The notes: generated by a model not told the origin, from the letters alone. Shown: positions 51,276 through 60,055, counted from the first letter of the stretch. The stretch: 64,000 nt of DNA from Lachnospiraceae bacterium (GCA_017461725.1 JAFTXG010000026.1:62001-126000); one strand, 5' to 3'. Numbers and translations are program-made.

Positions 51276-52871
51276 CTACTCAGCCGCTTCCTCCAAACGC
51301 TCCGCCTTGTCCCCCAGATATTTCGCAGCTCTCCACTCCGCATAATTCCAATCCCGGAAATCATCATCCTCCGCTTCCACATGGGAAAGTCTGTATTCCA
51401 GTGCAATCTTCACATCCTCCAGCACCTGTGCATCGGTGACTTCCTCCTGCAGTTTCGCCAGATACGGGATCGCACCATCCCCCATGTTCATCAGATGTCC
51501 CACATCCACACCGTATATGCGGCCCTCCAGGTAGGCATTCACGTTGTAGCGCGCCACCTGAGTGTCTACGTCCGCCCAGCTGACCGCCGCGCCCATGATC
51601 AGCGCGATCACCAGCACCACCTTCATATATGGCAGCCTCGGCACGAAGAGCCACACATTGACCACGGCAGTGGTAATTCCCAGAAAGATCATCACGATCT
51701 GTGTCAGTAGCCTCAGTCTGGTCAGACCATAGCTGTCGATATACAGGATCATCTTTGCGCTGGCTGCGGCCACAAAAAACAGTGTCACTATGCCGATGAC
51801 CAGGCACAAAATCCGGGTACTTAAGGGTGTCGGTTCTTTCTCCCTGCAAACCCACAGGCTGAACACCATGATGCTCAGATTGATCCCGCACAGCACTGCC
51901 ATCTCAAAGAATCCGCGGCGGGCATACTCGGCGAGTGTGTATTCTTCAGGCAAAATCCCTGCAAATCCCCCAATAAAGTAGGCCAGCTGGCTGACCAGAT
52001 ACACAACATACACCAGGCTGACCGACACCAACACCGTGTTCACCGTCAGTGCCGCCAGTCCCTTTCTCGTCCTCGTCACGACAGGTCTGCCCTCGCTGTG
52101 CTTCAACGCCGCACCGCGGGTGTACAGAACAATCGCAATACAGCCGCCCACTAAAATCGTGCCGATGAACTCACCGAGGGAAAAATCCGGCAATCTGTCC
52201 ATCAATCCCTCGAATGCGGCATCCGCCCGCATCAACAGAAAGCAGATGACCAGAAGCACAGGGACAGCCATGCTCAGTCCCAGAAGCACTGCTCCGCCCT
52301 TCTTTCCTGCGGGACCGCTGTGGCGGAAGCCCTCCTTCACGCCGCGGCTGACCGGCTCCATCTCTCCAAATCCCAACGAAAACAGGGTGTGACCTGCATC
52401 GCCAAGAGACGCCAAGGTATCGGGACTGCGACGATTCTTTCCGGCCAGCAGACAAAGCCCCAGATTCACACTGACCATCAAAAACATAAGCATCACAAAC
52501 TTCACATAGCCGTCATCCGCCCGGACGAAGGACGCAGCAATCACCGTACTCAGCGCCAGAAGGATCAACGCGTAGGTTTTATTTGGCGTCGCCTTTTGCT
52601 CTCGGTTCACGGTCTGAAGATACACTGCACTGATCACAATACTCAATATCGCCGCCACGGCAAAGCCCAGATTGAACCCGCCATATATGGTCGCATTGGC
52701 CATCAGCAGTCCACTGATAATAATTCCCAGACCGAACCGGAACTCCCGTTTACCGGCCGGATATTTCTTTTGTCCAGGTTCACTCGCCGTTTCTGTCTCA
52801 TCTATCTTCGCTATCGTACCGATCTTCTGAGCAGCACCATCCGCAAACTCTTGTTTCCCCATCACTTCCAT
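51276..52871 (-). CDS. DUF4173 family membrane protein
   Basis: About 531 residues. Roughly eleven to twelve membrane segments lie between residues 48 and 450. The YTLAEYARRGFFEM segment near 320 is the DUF4173 hallmark. The C-terminal 90 residues are soluble, and the N-terminal 45 are charged. Function unknown. Start ATG at 52871 has GGAGG upstream. It is the third gene of a DUF2975-XRE-DUF4173 operon. Confidence 0.82.
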   Translation of the reverse strand: MEVMGKQEFADGAAQKIGTIAKIDETETASEPGQKKYPAGKREFRFGLGIIISGLLMANATIYGGFNLGFAVAAILSIVISAVYLQTVNREQKATPNKTYALILLALSTVIAASFVRADDGYVKFVMLMFLMVSVNLGLCLLAGKNRRSPDTLASLGDAGHTLFSLGFGEMEPVSRGVKEGFRHSGPAGKKGGAVLLGLSMAVPVLLVICFLLMRADAAFEGLMDRLPDFSLGEFIGTILVGGCIAIVLYTRGAALKHSEGRPVVTRTRKGLAALTVNTVLVSVSLVYVVYLVSQLAYFIGGFAGILPEEYTLAEYARRGFFEMAVLCGINLSIMVFSLWVCREKEPTPLSTRILCLVIGIVTLFFVAAASAKMILYIDSYGLTRLRLLTQIVMIFLGITTAVVNVWLFVPRLPYMKVVLVIALIMGAAVSWADVDTQVARYNVNAYLEGRIYGVDVGHLMNMGDGAIPYLAKLQEEVTDAQVLEDVKIALEYRLSHVEAEDDDFRDWNYAEWRAAKYLGDKAERLEEAAE

Positions 52872-52874
52872 CAC

Positions 52875-53081
52875 TCAATCCTCCACAAACTCAAACAGAT
52901 CGCCGGGCTGGCACTTCAGCTCCCGGCAGATCGCCTCCATGGTGCTCATGCGCACCGCCTTCGCCTTTCCTGTCTTCAGGATCGACAGATTCGCCTGGGT
53001 CATGCCGACCCGGTTCGCCAGCTCCTGGGAAGTCATTTTCCGCTTGGCCAGCATCACATCCAGATTAACTATGATCGCCAT
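52875..53081 (-). CDS. Small Cro/YozG-type XRE regulator
   Basis: 68 residues, a bare helix-turn-helix: LDVMLAKRKMTSQELANRVGMTQANLSILKTGKAKAVRMSTMEAICRELKCQPGDLFEF covers nearly the whole chain. In Firmicutes such short regulators often follow a DUF2975 membrane protein, as here. It begins 9 bp after that gene and stops 3 bp before the DUF4173 start, so all three are co-translated. Confidence 0.9.
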   Translation of the reverse strand: MAIIVNLDVMLAKRKMTSQELANRVGMTQANLSILKTGKAKAVRMSTMEAICRELKCQPGDLFEFVED

Positions 53082-53090
53082 GACTCCCTC

Positions 53091-53534
53091 CTAAATCGTC
53101 AGATCATTTTCTTCCCGCATCTCGATGGCGGCAGCCATGATGTTTTTCACCATGCTGACCACCAGCGCCAGAAATGCCATGATCACCACCATGAAAACCA
53201 GCGGCGGATAGAAAAAGGAGGCTGGTAAACAGATCACGCTGACACCGACACAGCACCACCGGATCCGGCGAATGTAGCAGGTGTTTTTCTCCACAAACAC
53301 ATCCAATTTCAATACATTTGTCACCAGGCGGTCGATACACCACAGCGCATACTCTACCACCGGAACACACAGGTAAAAGGCAATCGCCAACGCCTCCTGT
53401 CCGTAATCTCTGAATGGGCGTATACCGCTGTACCATCTGAGCAGTGACGGAAACACAAAAATCAGTACTACCACCGCCGCCGCGATCAGGCGGCTGCACC
53501 AAAGGGTAAATTTTGCCGAAAGCTCTGGACTCAT
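53091..53534 (-). CDS. DUF2975 family membrane protein
   Basis: 147 residues with four membrane segments (about 12-32, 45-70, 92-112, 113-135). DUF2975 proteins accompany small XRE regulators. The ATG at 53534 is preferred: GGAGG of its ribosome site would be coding in the longer TTG reading at 53549. Likely partner of the adjacent regulator in sensing a membrane signal, by inference. Confidence 0.85.
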   Translation of the reverse strand: MSPELSAKFTLWCSRLIAAAVVVLIFVFPSLLRWYSGIRPFRDYGQEALAIAFYLCVPVVEYALWCIDRLVTNVLKLDVFVEKNTCYIRRIRWCCVGVSVICLPASFFYPPLVFMVVIMAFLALVVSMVKNIMAAAIEMREENDLTI

Positions 53535-53622
53535 CTTTAGTTCCTCCAAACTGTTTTATTCTGAAACACTCCCCCGGGGAATCGGTCTCTCTGTCATTCA
53601 TCAACCGATCCTCTCAAGGAAA

Positions 53623-53651
53623 TATATACCATTCTATTTACTGAATGTCAA
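53623..53651 (-). promoter_or_regulatory. Promoter of the DUF2975-XRE-DUF4173 operon
   Basis: TTGACA and TATATA with a 17-bp spacer on the minus strand, about 90 bp before the DUF2975 start. Confidence 0.7.
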
Positions 53652-53741
53652 TATGTTTTTATCGTAATTCGATAATTTGTATATTGATTTTCGATAATTT
53701 CAAACAATTTCATAACAAACTGTTTTTCTTTATATTGCAAC

Positions 53742-53770
53742 TTGTATTTTCTTTCCTGTTGTGCTATACT
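53742..53770 (+). promoter_or_regulatory. Promoter of the second holin-like toxin gene
   Basis: TTGTAT and TATACT with a 17-bp spacer, with TGC before the -10 box, as in the first toxin promoter. The leader would be about 160 nt, with an SD-adjacent TTCCGA/TCGGAA hairpin at 53908-53922. Confidence 0.55.
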
Positions 53771-53935
53771 ACGTCATATCCAGTTTTCGACGTTCGTCGC
53801 CCTCTATGATATTTAATTTTACTATCCGAAAAATTATCGAGAACTTTACCGAGCAAACCAAAACTGAATATATTTACCCAGGCAGCTGGGGGACGTGCTT
53901 CCATCCGTTCCGAGATTCGGAAAGGAGTGGTTCTT

Positions 53936-54031
53936 ATGAGTACATACGAAGAATTTATGATTATTCTGGCTGTGGCCAGTCTGATTGTGGCAATTCTGAA
54001 CCTGTACAGCAAACATAGCAATAAGAAATAA
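53936..54031 (+). CDS. Holin-like small membrane toxin (type I toxin candidate), copy 2
   Basis: A 31-residue peptide starting MSTYEEFMII, with one hydrophobic helix (about residues 7-24) and a basic tail ending KHSNKK. The STYE start, single helix and lysine tail match the Hol-Tox pattern more closely than copy 1. AAAGGAG lies 8 nt before the ATG. A convergent consensus promoter drives an opposing RNA over its 3' end. Confidence 0.8.
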   Translation: MSTYEEFMIILAVASLIVAILNLYSKHSNKK

Positions 54032-54132
54032 GCCGTCCTGCACTCGGGAAAGTCAGACGGCTTATTTCTTAAATAACGTTTTGATTGTTCACCGGGACGG
54101 GTGAGTTGCATTCACCTTCCGGCTGTCTGGTT
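54022..54132 (-). ncRNA. Predicted antisense antitoxin RNA for toxin copy 2
   Basis: From the promoter at 54139-54167 a leftward RNA would start near 54132 and end at a perfect stem (AATAAGCCGTC with GACGGCTTATT) directly over the toxin stop codon, followed by TTCTTATTG. Length is about 110 nt and overlap with the toxin is confined to its 3' end. The same stem can terminate the toxin mRNA from the other side. Confidence 0.68.
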
Positions 54133-54138
54133 AAGTAT

Positions 54139-54167
54139 ATTATAGGTTAATCTCTTTCATTTGTCAA
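54139..54167 (-). promoter_or_regulatory. Consensus antisense promoter of antitoxin RNA 2
   Basis: TTGACA, 17 bp, TATAAT: a perfect sigma-A consensus on the minus strand. No coding frame follows before the terminator. Confidence 0.82.
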
Positions 54168-54248
54168 TGTGGGATTTCCCATCCATTGCTGCGCCTGATC
54201 GCGCACGATTACCCAAGCCCCTCAATCAGCATCACCAGACCGCGGGCA

Positions 54249-56093
54249 TCACAGCTTCTCAAAATCCTCCACACCGTGCTTGCACAGAGGGCAGATATAG
54301 TCCGCGGGCAGTTCCTCTCCCTCGTACACATATCCGCAGATCTTGCACACATAGCCCTTCTTCTCCTCCAGCTTGGAGGGCTTGGGTTTAATGTGGTCGA
54401 AGTAGTACTGGTAGGTCACGGAAGGAACGTCGGACAGCACCTTCGCCTCGGTTACGTCAGCCACAAACAGGGTGTGGGTTCCGTAATCTCTGGTCTCGAT
54501 CACCTTTGCACAGATCACGGCGTTGGTGTTCTCGGTCACGTAGAGGATGCCGTTGCTGCCGCGCGCCACCTGGGTATAGCCTGCGAATTTATCCACATCC
54601 CTGCCGCTGGAGAAGCCGAACTGCTCAAACTGCTTGAACTGTGCGTCCTGGGACAGCACGGAAACGTTGAATGCTCCGGTCTTCATGATCATATCGTGGG
54701 TGTAGTTGGCCTTATTCACCGCGATGGTGATGCGCTTAGGCGTGTCGGTCAGCTGAACGGTGGTGTTGATGATGCAGCCATTGTCCTTGTCCCCGTCCTT
54801 TGCGGTCAGCACAAACAGTCCGTAGGACAACTTGAACATAGCGTTCTGGTCGATTTTCGCCTCATCAGCGGGGGCAGTCTCAACCGGTGCAGGAAGCAGA
54901 TCGGCACTGATGGCCTCGACCAGCGCATCCACCTGCTCCATCTGACTGGCTTTCAGCGAGGACTTCAGCGTCAGGGTATTGTCCAGGATCTTCACATCCT
55001 TCAGGCTGGACAGGAGGTTTCGCATCAGACTTCCGGCGGTGGGCGCCCAGGTACCATTCTCAATCAGAGCGATGGTGCGCTTCTGCAGGTTGTGGGCGAT
55101 CACGTCGTGGAGCGCATTCTCCATGTTCACAAAGATGCCTGCATTGTAGGTGGTGGAGGCAAAGATAATGTGGCTGCAGCGGAACACCTCGGACACGATC
55201 ACCGAGGAATGGGTCACGGACACGTCATAGACGCGGACATCCTTGATGCCTTTCTCCGCCAGCTTGGACGCGATGATATCCACGGTGTTGGCGGTATTTC
55301 CGTAAACAGACGCGTAAGCGATCACCACGCCCTTGTCCTCGGGCGTGCAGGTCGCCCAGTTGATATACTTCTCGATGAACCAGCCGATATTCTTTCTCCA
55401 GATCAAACCATGGAGAGGGCAGATCATCTTGATCTCAATGGTGGCCGCCTTTTTCAGCAGAGCCTGCACCTGGTTGCCGTACTTTCCAACGATGTTGGTA
55501 TAGTAGCGGCGGGCGTCATCCAGCCAGTCGCGCTCGAAATCCACTTCGTCCGCAAAGATATTGCCGCTGATGGCGCCGAAGCTGCCGAAGGCATCCGCGG
55601 AGTAGAGGATCTTGTCGGTGGCATCGTAGGTCACCATCGCCTCGGGCCAGTGCACCATGGGTGCCATGACGAATGCGAAGGTGTGGCGGCCGGTGCACAG
55701 GGTGTCCATCTCCTTCACGATGATCACCTTGTCCTCCACATCAAAATCAAAGAACTGCTTGATCATAGTCAGGGTCTTCGCGTTGCAGACAATCTGCACG
55801 TTGGGGTAACGTCTCACCACGTCCTCAATCATCGCGCAGTGATCGGGCTCCATGTGATTGACGATCAGGTAATCCAGCTCTCTGCCGGCCAGCGCAGCCG
55901 TCAGATTCTCAAAAAATAATCCGGATACGGCGTGATCTACCGTGTCCAGCAAAACAGTTTTTTCATCCAACACCACGTAGGAGTTGTAGGATACACCGCG
56001 GGGGATCGGATAAACATTCTCGAACAACGCCAGTCTGCGGTCGTTGCCGCCGATCCAGTACATATCTTCGGTGATTTTTCGGATACAATGCAT
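54249..56093 (-). CDS. Four-domain flavodiiron protein (FDP) with flavin reductase and rubredoxin
   Basis: 614 residues. The N-terminal metallo-beta-lactamase domain carries the diiron ligands His80, Glu82, Asp84 (HMEPDH), His148, Asp167 and His228. The flavodoxin domain has the FMN loop YASVYGNTANT at 260-270. Residues about 410-560 form a flavin-reductase-like domain. The end is a rubredoxin with CKICGY and CPLCKHG. The protein would reduce oxygen or nitric oxide to protect an anaerobe, with electrons taken in through its own reductase/rubredoxin modules. GGAGG precedes ATG 56093; a longer start lacks a site. Confidence 0.92.
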   Translation of the reverse strand: MHCIRKITEDMYWIGGNDRRLALFENVYPIPRGVSYNSYVVLDEKTVLLDTVDHAVSGLFFENLTAALAGRELDYLIVNHMEPDHCAMIEDVVRRYPNVQIVCNAKTLTMIKQFFDFDVEDKVIIVKEMDTLCTGRHTFAFVMAPMVHWPEAMVTYDATDKILYSADAFGSFGAISGNIFADEVDFERDWLDDARRYYTNIVGKYGNQVQALLKKAATIEIKMICPLHGLIWRKNIGWFIEKYINWATCTPEDKGVVIAYASVYGNTANTVDIIASKLAEKGIKDVRVYDVSVTHSSVIVSEVFRCSHIIFASTTYNAGIFVNMENALHDVIAHNLQKRTIALIENGTWAPTAGSLMRNLLSSLKDVKILDNTLTLKSSLKASQMEQVDALVEAISADLLPAPVETAPADEAKIDQNAMFKLSYGLFVLTAKDGDKDNGCIINTTVQLTDTPKRITIAVNKANYTHDMIMKTGAFNVSVLSQDAQFKQFEQFGFSSGRDVDKFAGYTQVARGSNGILYVTENTNAVICAKVIETRDYGTHTLFVADVTEAKVLSDVPSVTYQYYFDHIKPKPSKLEEKKGYVCKICGYVYEGEELPADYICPLCKHGVEDFEKL

Positions 56094-56298
56094 ATATGGT
56101 CCTCCAGAACTCATTTATTTTTAGATTGTTATTTTCTTAACTATCTTGACAAGATTTTAACATATTTTCCGCTGTTTGTCTACATTAAGTTGCGCATTTT
56201 CCTGTAGAATATTCGCTCTATATGCAGCACTCTTTTGTACAAAATGATTGATTTTTTTGCTGCTTCGATGTACTATTGACGTGGAGGAATTTACTGAT

Positions 56299-56946
56299 AT
56301 GGATTGGATGACATTTATCTTTCATATAACTGAGATCATCGGAACCTTCGCCTTTGCGGTCTCCGGGGCCATGGTGGCGGTCAAAAAGCGCATGGACCTG
56401 TTCGGCGTTCTTCTGATGGGCGGCGTGACAGCTCTGGGCGGCGGTACGATCCGCGATGTGCTGATCGGCCATTTCCCGCCAAATATGTTCTACAGCTATA
56501 AGTTTCTGCTGATTGCCGCAGTCAGCGCCCTGTTTATCTTCTACATCGCTTATAAGTGGCATGACGCCTACACCATCAACGAGTTTTATTTAAACAATAT
56601 CAATAATGTATTCGACGCCATCGGTCTGGCCGCCTTCGTGGTGACCGGAACCCAGACCGGTATCAATGCAGGCTACGGAGACAATCTTTTCCTGTGCGTC
56701 TTTCTCGGTACCCTGACCGGCATCGGCGGCGGTGTACTGCGTGATGTGATGTGCCAGGAGATGCCCGCGGTGCTGCGAAAACACGTCTACGCGGTGGCAG
56801 CCATCATCGGCGGACTGGTATACTATGTGCTTCACTTGTATATCGAAAATACCACCATACCCACGATCGTGAGTATGGCGGTAACGATTATCATTCGTAT
56901 GCTGGCGACCAAATATAAGTGGAGCCTGCCGAGGATACCGGAGTGA
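56299..56946 (+). CDS. TRIC family cation channel protein (UPF0126/YicG-like)
   Basis: 215 residues with about seven membrane segments in two repeats of three. The twin motifs FAFAVSGAMVAVKKRMDLFGVLLMGGVTALGGGTIRDVLIG and FVVTGTQTG ... LGTLTGIGGGVLRDVMC are the glycine-rich repeats of prokaryotic TRIC channels. The ATG at 56299 follows GGAGG. The neighbours give no hint to its role. Confidence 0.9.
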   Translation: MDWMTFIFHITEIIGTFAFAVSGAMVAVKKRMDLFGVLLMGGVTALGGGTIRDVLIGHFPPNMFYSYKFLLIAAVSALFIFYIAYKWHDAYTINEFYLNNINNVFDAIGLAAFVVTGTQTGINAGYGDNLFLCVFLGTLTGIGGGVLRDVMCQEMPAVLRKHVYAVAAIIGGLVYYVLHLYIENTTIPTIVSMAVTIIIRMLATKYKWSLPRIPE

Positions 56947-56952
56947 ACAAAG

Positions 56953-57000
56953 GAGCTGTAAAAAACGACCTTTTTATTTATCATCGTTTTTTACAGCTCC
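56953..57000. terminator. Bidirectional terminator between the TRIC and DUF815 genes
   Basis: GGAGCTGTAAAAAACGA pairs perfectly with TCGTTTTTTACAGCTCC; the A- and T-runs inside the stem let it work on either strand. Confidence 0.7.
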
Positions 57001-57005
57001 GATTT

Positions 57006-58199
57006 TTACACCTCCAACACGCCCGCTGCCAACAGCTCTATAAACTGCTTTGCCACGCGGGGAGATCTGCCTCCGTTGCGGATCGCGTGGGCCTCGGCTC
57101 TCACATCCAGCTTGTCCTGATCCAGTGTCACGCCGTGCTGCTTTGCCAGTTCATGGACGATAGCCAGATACTTTTCCTTGTCCGGCTTTGCGAAGGTGAT
57201 GGTCAGACCAAACCGTGCGGACAGACTCATCATCTCCTGCATGGTGTCGAAGAGATGGATGTCATCGCCCTCACGGTCGGACAGGGTCTCTTTGATCAGA
57301 TGACGGCGGTTGCTGGTGGCGTAGACAGCCACATTGTTGCTGCGCCCGCTGACACTTCCCTCCAGGATTGCCTTCAGCGCGCTGAAATTGTCGTCGTTCG
57401 CATTGAAACTCAAATCATCCACAAACAAAATAAATTTCAGGGGATTTTTCCCCAAAGCATCCACCAGCTCGGGGATCTGATAGAGCTGATTCTTCTTTAC
57501 CTCGATGAGGCGCAGACCCTTGTCGTAGAATGCGTTGGCAATCGCCTTCACCGCACTGCTCTTTCCGGTTCCTGCGTCTCCGTAGAGAAGCACGTTGCAA
57601 GCAGGCTGACCGGCCAGCAGGGCCTCGGTGTTGGCAATGACCTTCGCCCGCTCCCGCTCATAGCCGGGTAATTCCTCCAAAGTCTGGGGATCGGGATGCT
57701 TCACCGGCACGGGATGACCGTCAGCGACTGTAAAGGTATAGTGACGGGCAAACATGCCATAGCCGTGAATATGGATTTCTGACATGCGCTGCGCGAACAG
57801 TTCCTTAAAGTCCAGTTCCTCCGTCACATAAGAAGGCAGGTAGCCGCTGTAGTTTAAATGTGCCGTCAGCTCCGATGCGCTGACTCCACTCAGTTCCTGC
57901 AAAAAGGCCAGCTCATGGTCCAAACACTCCTCCAGACACACACCCACGCTGCCCTCGGCGCATTTTCTGGTGACATAGAGATTTTCATCCTCCAGAATCA
58001 GCTCCAGCAGATAGCGGCTGAACTTCTCGGTCTGGCTGTAGAGCACGGTCACGAACTCACAGTAGAGCCCCACCCGCTCCTCGCCCAGCTCGGCAGACGC
58101 CGCCAGATATCGGTCCAGCGCCTCAATGACGGGATTTTTTAATATATTTCTGAAAATAACCAGACTCTGAAGTCCGGTGTGTAGTTTCAATGCATTCAT
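57006..58199 (-). CDS. DUF815 family AAA-type ATPase
   Basis: 397 residues. An N-terminal helical region (1-175) precedes the ATPase domain with Walker A LYGDAGTGKSSAVK near 208-221, Walker B ILFVDDLSF near 255-263, and sensor-like ATSNRRHLIKE. This is the DUF815 pattern, related to AAA+ proteins. Cellular function is unknown. GAGGG lies before the ATG. Confidence 0.88.
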   Translation of the reverse strand: MNALKLHTGLQSLVIFRNILKNPVIEALDRYLAASAELGEERVGLYCEFVTVLYSQTEKFSRYLLELILEDENLYVTRKCAEGSVGVCLEECLDHELAFLQELSGVSASELTAHLNYSGYLPSYVTEELDFKELFAQRMSEIHIHGYGMFARHYTFTVADGHPVPVKHPDPQTLEELPGYERERAKVIANTEALLAGQPACNVLLYGDAGTGKSSAVKAIANAFYDKGLRLIEVKKNQLYQIPELVDALGKNPLKFILFVDDLSFNANDDNFSALKAILEGSVSGRSNNVAVYATSNRRHLIKETLSDREGDDIHLFDTMQEMMSLSARFGLTITFAKPDKEKYLAIVHELAKQHGVTLDQDKLDVRAEAHAIRNGGRSPRVAKQFIELLAAGVLEV

Positions 58200-58287
58200 C
58201 TTATGTCCCTCTTAAATTTGTCATTATTATGAAAGCTGATTGCTGCCCAAGCAAGCTTGGCATCTGCTCAGCTGCCGTCCGGAGCTT

Positions 58288-59100
58288 TCATCGTAAATAT
58301 TCAAGTATCCCCATACACAGTTCCCACGCCAGCCTCTCCTGATGCTCCTCCGTCACCAGCATCTGGGCCTCCTCCCAGTTGGAGAGAAAACCGGTCTCAG
58401 CGATGACAATGGGACAGCTGACATTGAGCAGGAGATAATAATCCCCGTTGGCCTTCGCCACCCGCTGTTTGAGACACTCCGGCATGGCGTTGAGCCGCGC
58501 CTGCAAGGTCTCCGCAAGCTCCCGGCCCTTCTCGGAGGTCTTGTAATAAAAAATCTGAGGCCCGCAGACGGTGGAATGACTGTAGCTGTTCTGATGGATA
58601 CTGACCACGATATCGGGCTGTATTTCCTCGATCAGCTCACATCTCCGACTCAGATCGGACACCTTTTTATTGCTGTCCGTCTCGTCGTAAAGACCATCGT
58701 CTGTCTCTCTGGTCAGATGGACGGTCACGTCGTTGGCCTCAAGATATTCTTTTAGCTTCATTACAATACTTAAATTTACTTCCTTCTCCAGCGCACTGTT
58801 GACACCGATCTTGCCGGGGTCCACGCCCCCGTGCCCTGCATCCAGAACCACCACTGGCCGTTCCACAGGCAACCCAAGCTTGGCACTGGCCTCTGTATTG
58901 GAAATTGCCAGCGCACTGATGGCCACAAACATCAGCACCATCATCAGGTACTGCACCAACCGGTCAATGCGGCTGTCCTTCGACTGCTGAAGCTGCTGGC
59001 TGGCTTTGTGCAGACCACTTACGCGGAAAATGCTCTTATGAAAATTCTCCGATGTTCCATTTTTCCTGCTCATATCCTCGGACATAAACTCCCCATACAT
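58288..59100 (-). CDS. N-acetylmuramoyl-L-alanine amidase, CwlD-like
   Basis: 270 residues. A membrane segment at about residues 50-68 anchors an Amidase_3 domain: zinc ligands in DAGHGG, the Glu of SALEKEVN and the His of SIHQNS, and the catalytic Glu of IAETGFLSN. It cleaves the bond between N-acetylmuramic acid and L-alanine outside the membrane, in sporulation-related family members during cortex maturation. The first ATG at 59100 has only a weak site; starts at residues 6 and 10 are also possible. Confidence 0.85.
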   Translation of the reverse strand: MYGEFMSEDMSRKNGTSENFHKSIFRVSGLHKASQQLQQSKDSRIDRLVQYLMMVLMFVAISALAISNTEASAKLGLPVERPVVVLDAGHGGVDPGKIGVNSALEKEVNLSIVMKLKEYLEANDVTVHLTRETDDGLYDETDSNKKVSDLSRRCELIEEIQPDIVVSIHQNSYSHSTVCGPQIFYYKTSEKGRELAETLQARLNAMPECLKQRVAKANGDYYLLLNVSCPIVIAETGFLSNWEEAQMLVTEEHQERLAWELCMGILEYLR

Positions 59101-59194
59101 GAACTCTGTTCGTTCTGGTTAAAGTTTATGCCACCGCCAGCAAAAATATGGTTCCCAATTCAAAGCCGCTGAAACTCTCCTTCAACTGCGCTTG

Positions 59195-59689
59195 TCACCC
59201 GCGCTTCTTTCCCATTCCGCGCTCCATACCGGTGATACCGGTACGGCACATCTCCACGATCTCATAGGGCGCCAGCACCTTCAGGAAACCGTCGATCTTC
59301 TCCGACTTTCCGGTCAGCTCCAGAATCATACTGTCCACTGACAGATCGACAATCTTCGCCTTGTAAATATCCGCGATGTCTTTCATCTCACTGCGGCAGT
59401 TTGCAGGCACGGTGATTTTGATCAGCAGAAGCTCGCGCATCACACTGTTTCCACGGTCCAGAACAAACACCTCGCGGACATCCTGCAGTTTCTCGGTCTG
59501 TCCGATCACCTGGTTCAGAATATCCTCATCACCGTGAGTCACAATGGTGATACGGGTGATCGCCGGATTGCTGGTCTCCGATGCTGTGATTGCGTCAATG
59601 TTAAAACGGCGGCGCGCAAACAGCGCTGCGATCCTCGCCAAAACATTCGCCCGGTTATCTGCCATAATACTCAGAACATACTTTTCCAT
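59195..59689 (-). CDS. ilvN: Acetolactate synthase small (regulatory) subunit
   Basis: 164 residues. An N-terminal ACT domain (SIMADNRANVLARIAALFARRRFNIDAITA, residues 7-36) is followed by the ALS small-subunit C-domain (about 85-160). It confers valine feedback control on IlvB. It lies 366 bp downstream of ilvB, an unusually long gap that holds a large hairpin. Confidence 0.93.
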   Translation of the reverse strand: MEKYVLSIMADNRANVLARIAALFARRRFNIDAITASETSNPAITRITIVTHGDEDILNQVIGQTEKLQDVREVFVLDRGNSVMRELLLIKITVPANCRSEMKDIADIYKAKIVDLSVDSMILELTGKSEKIDGFLKVLAPYEIVEMCRTGITGMERGMGKKRG

Positions 59690-59915
59690 ACTTATCCTCT
59701 ACCTTATCATCATTTTACGGATAATCATTTTTGATACAATAGTTATATACAACGGCTTTGGCGATCCATGGCCCAGTCACTTGTCACTTTAGCCGTCCCC
59801 ACCCCGTAATGAAGTATACTTTATTGCTGCACTTTCGCTCTATCATAATTGAATGCGTTCCTCACTGTTCAACCTCAATTATCTTTCCGCAGGAAAGGCG
59901 AAAAGCTTTCCCGTG

Positions 59916-60000
59916 CAAAAGTTGATTCCCGATTGTCCCGTTAAGCTCAGCCCGCGGTAACGCCCGCGGGTGAGTAGGGTCAAGTTCGGGTCAACTTTTG
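59916..60000. repeat. 85-bp nested hairpin in the ilvB-ilvN gap
   Basis: The ends pair exactly over 10 bp (CAAAAGTTGA with TCAACTTTTG). Inside them pair CCCGA/TCGGG, then TTGTCCC/GGGTCAA (one mismatch), then CTCA/TGAG and finally CCCGCGG/CCGCGGG around a five-base loop. Two smaller hairpins flank it (GGAAAG/CTTTCC near 59892; CGGCTGA/TCAGCCG at 60015-60041). The 59690-60055 gap holds no gene. It might attenuate or stabilise ilv mRNA, or be a mobile repeat. Confidence 0.6.
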
Positions 60001-60055
60001 ATAGGGAATCTTTTCGGCTGACTGCTGCAAACACTCAGCCGGTTGAACTCAGCAA

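Noticed and set aside
35011-54031. The two small holin-like peptides considered as phage lysis genes or a prophage remnant
   Set aside because: No endolysin, structural or integrase gene lies near either; the antisense promoter arrangement fits type I toxin-antitoxin loci better.
54186-55919. Plus-strand open frame of 577 codons opposite the flavodiiron gene
   Set aside because: The minus strand has all diiron ligands, flavodoxin and rubredoxin motifs; the plus frame is a shadow.
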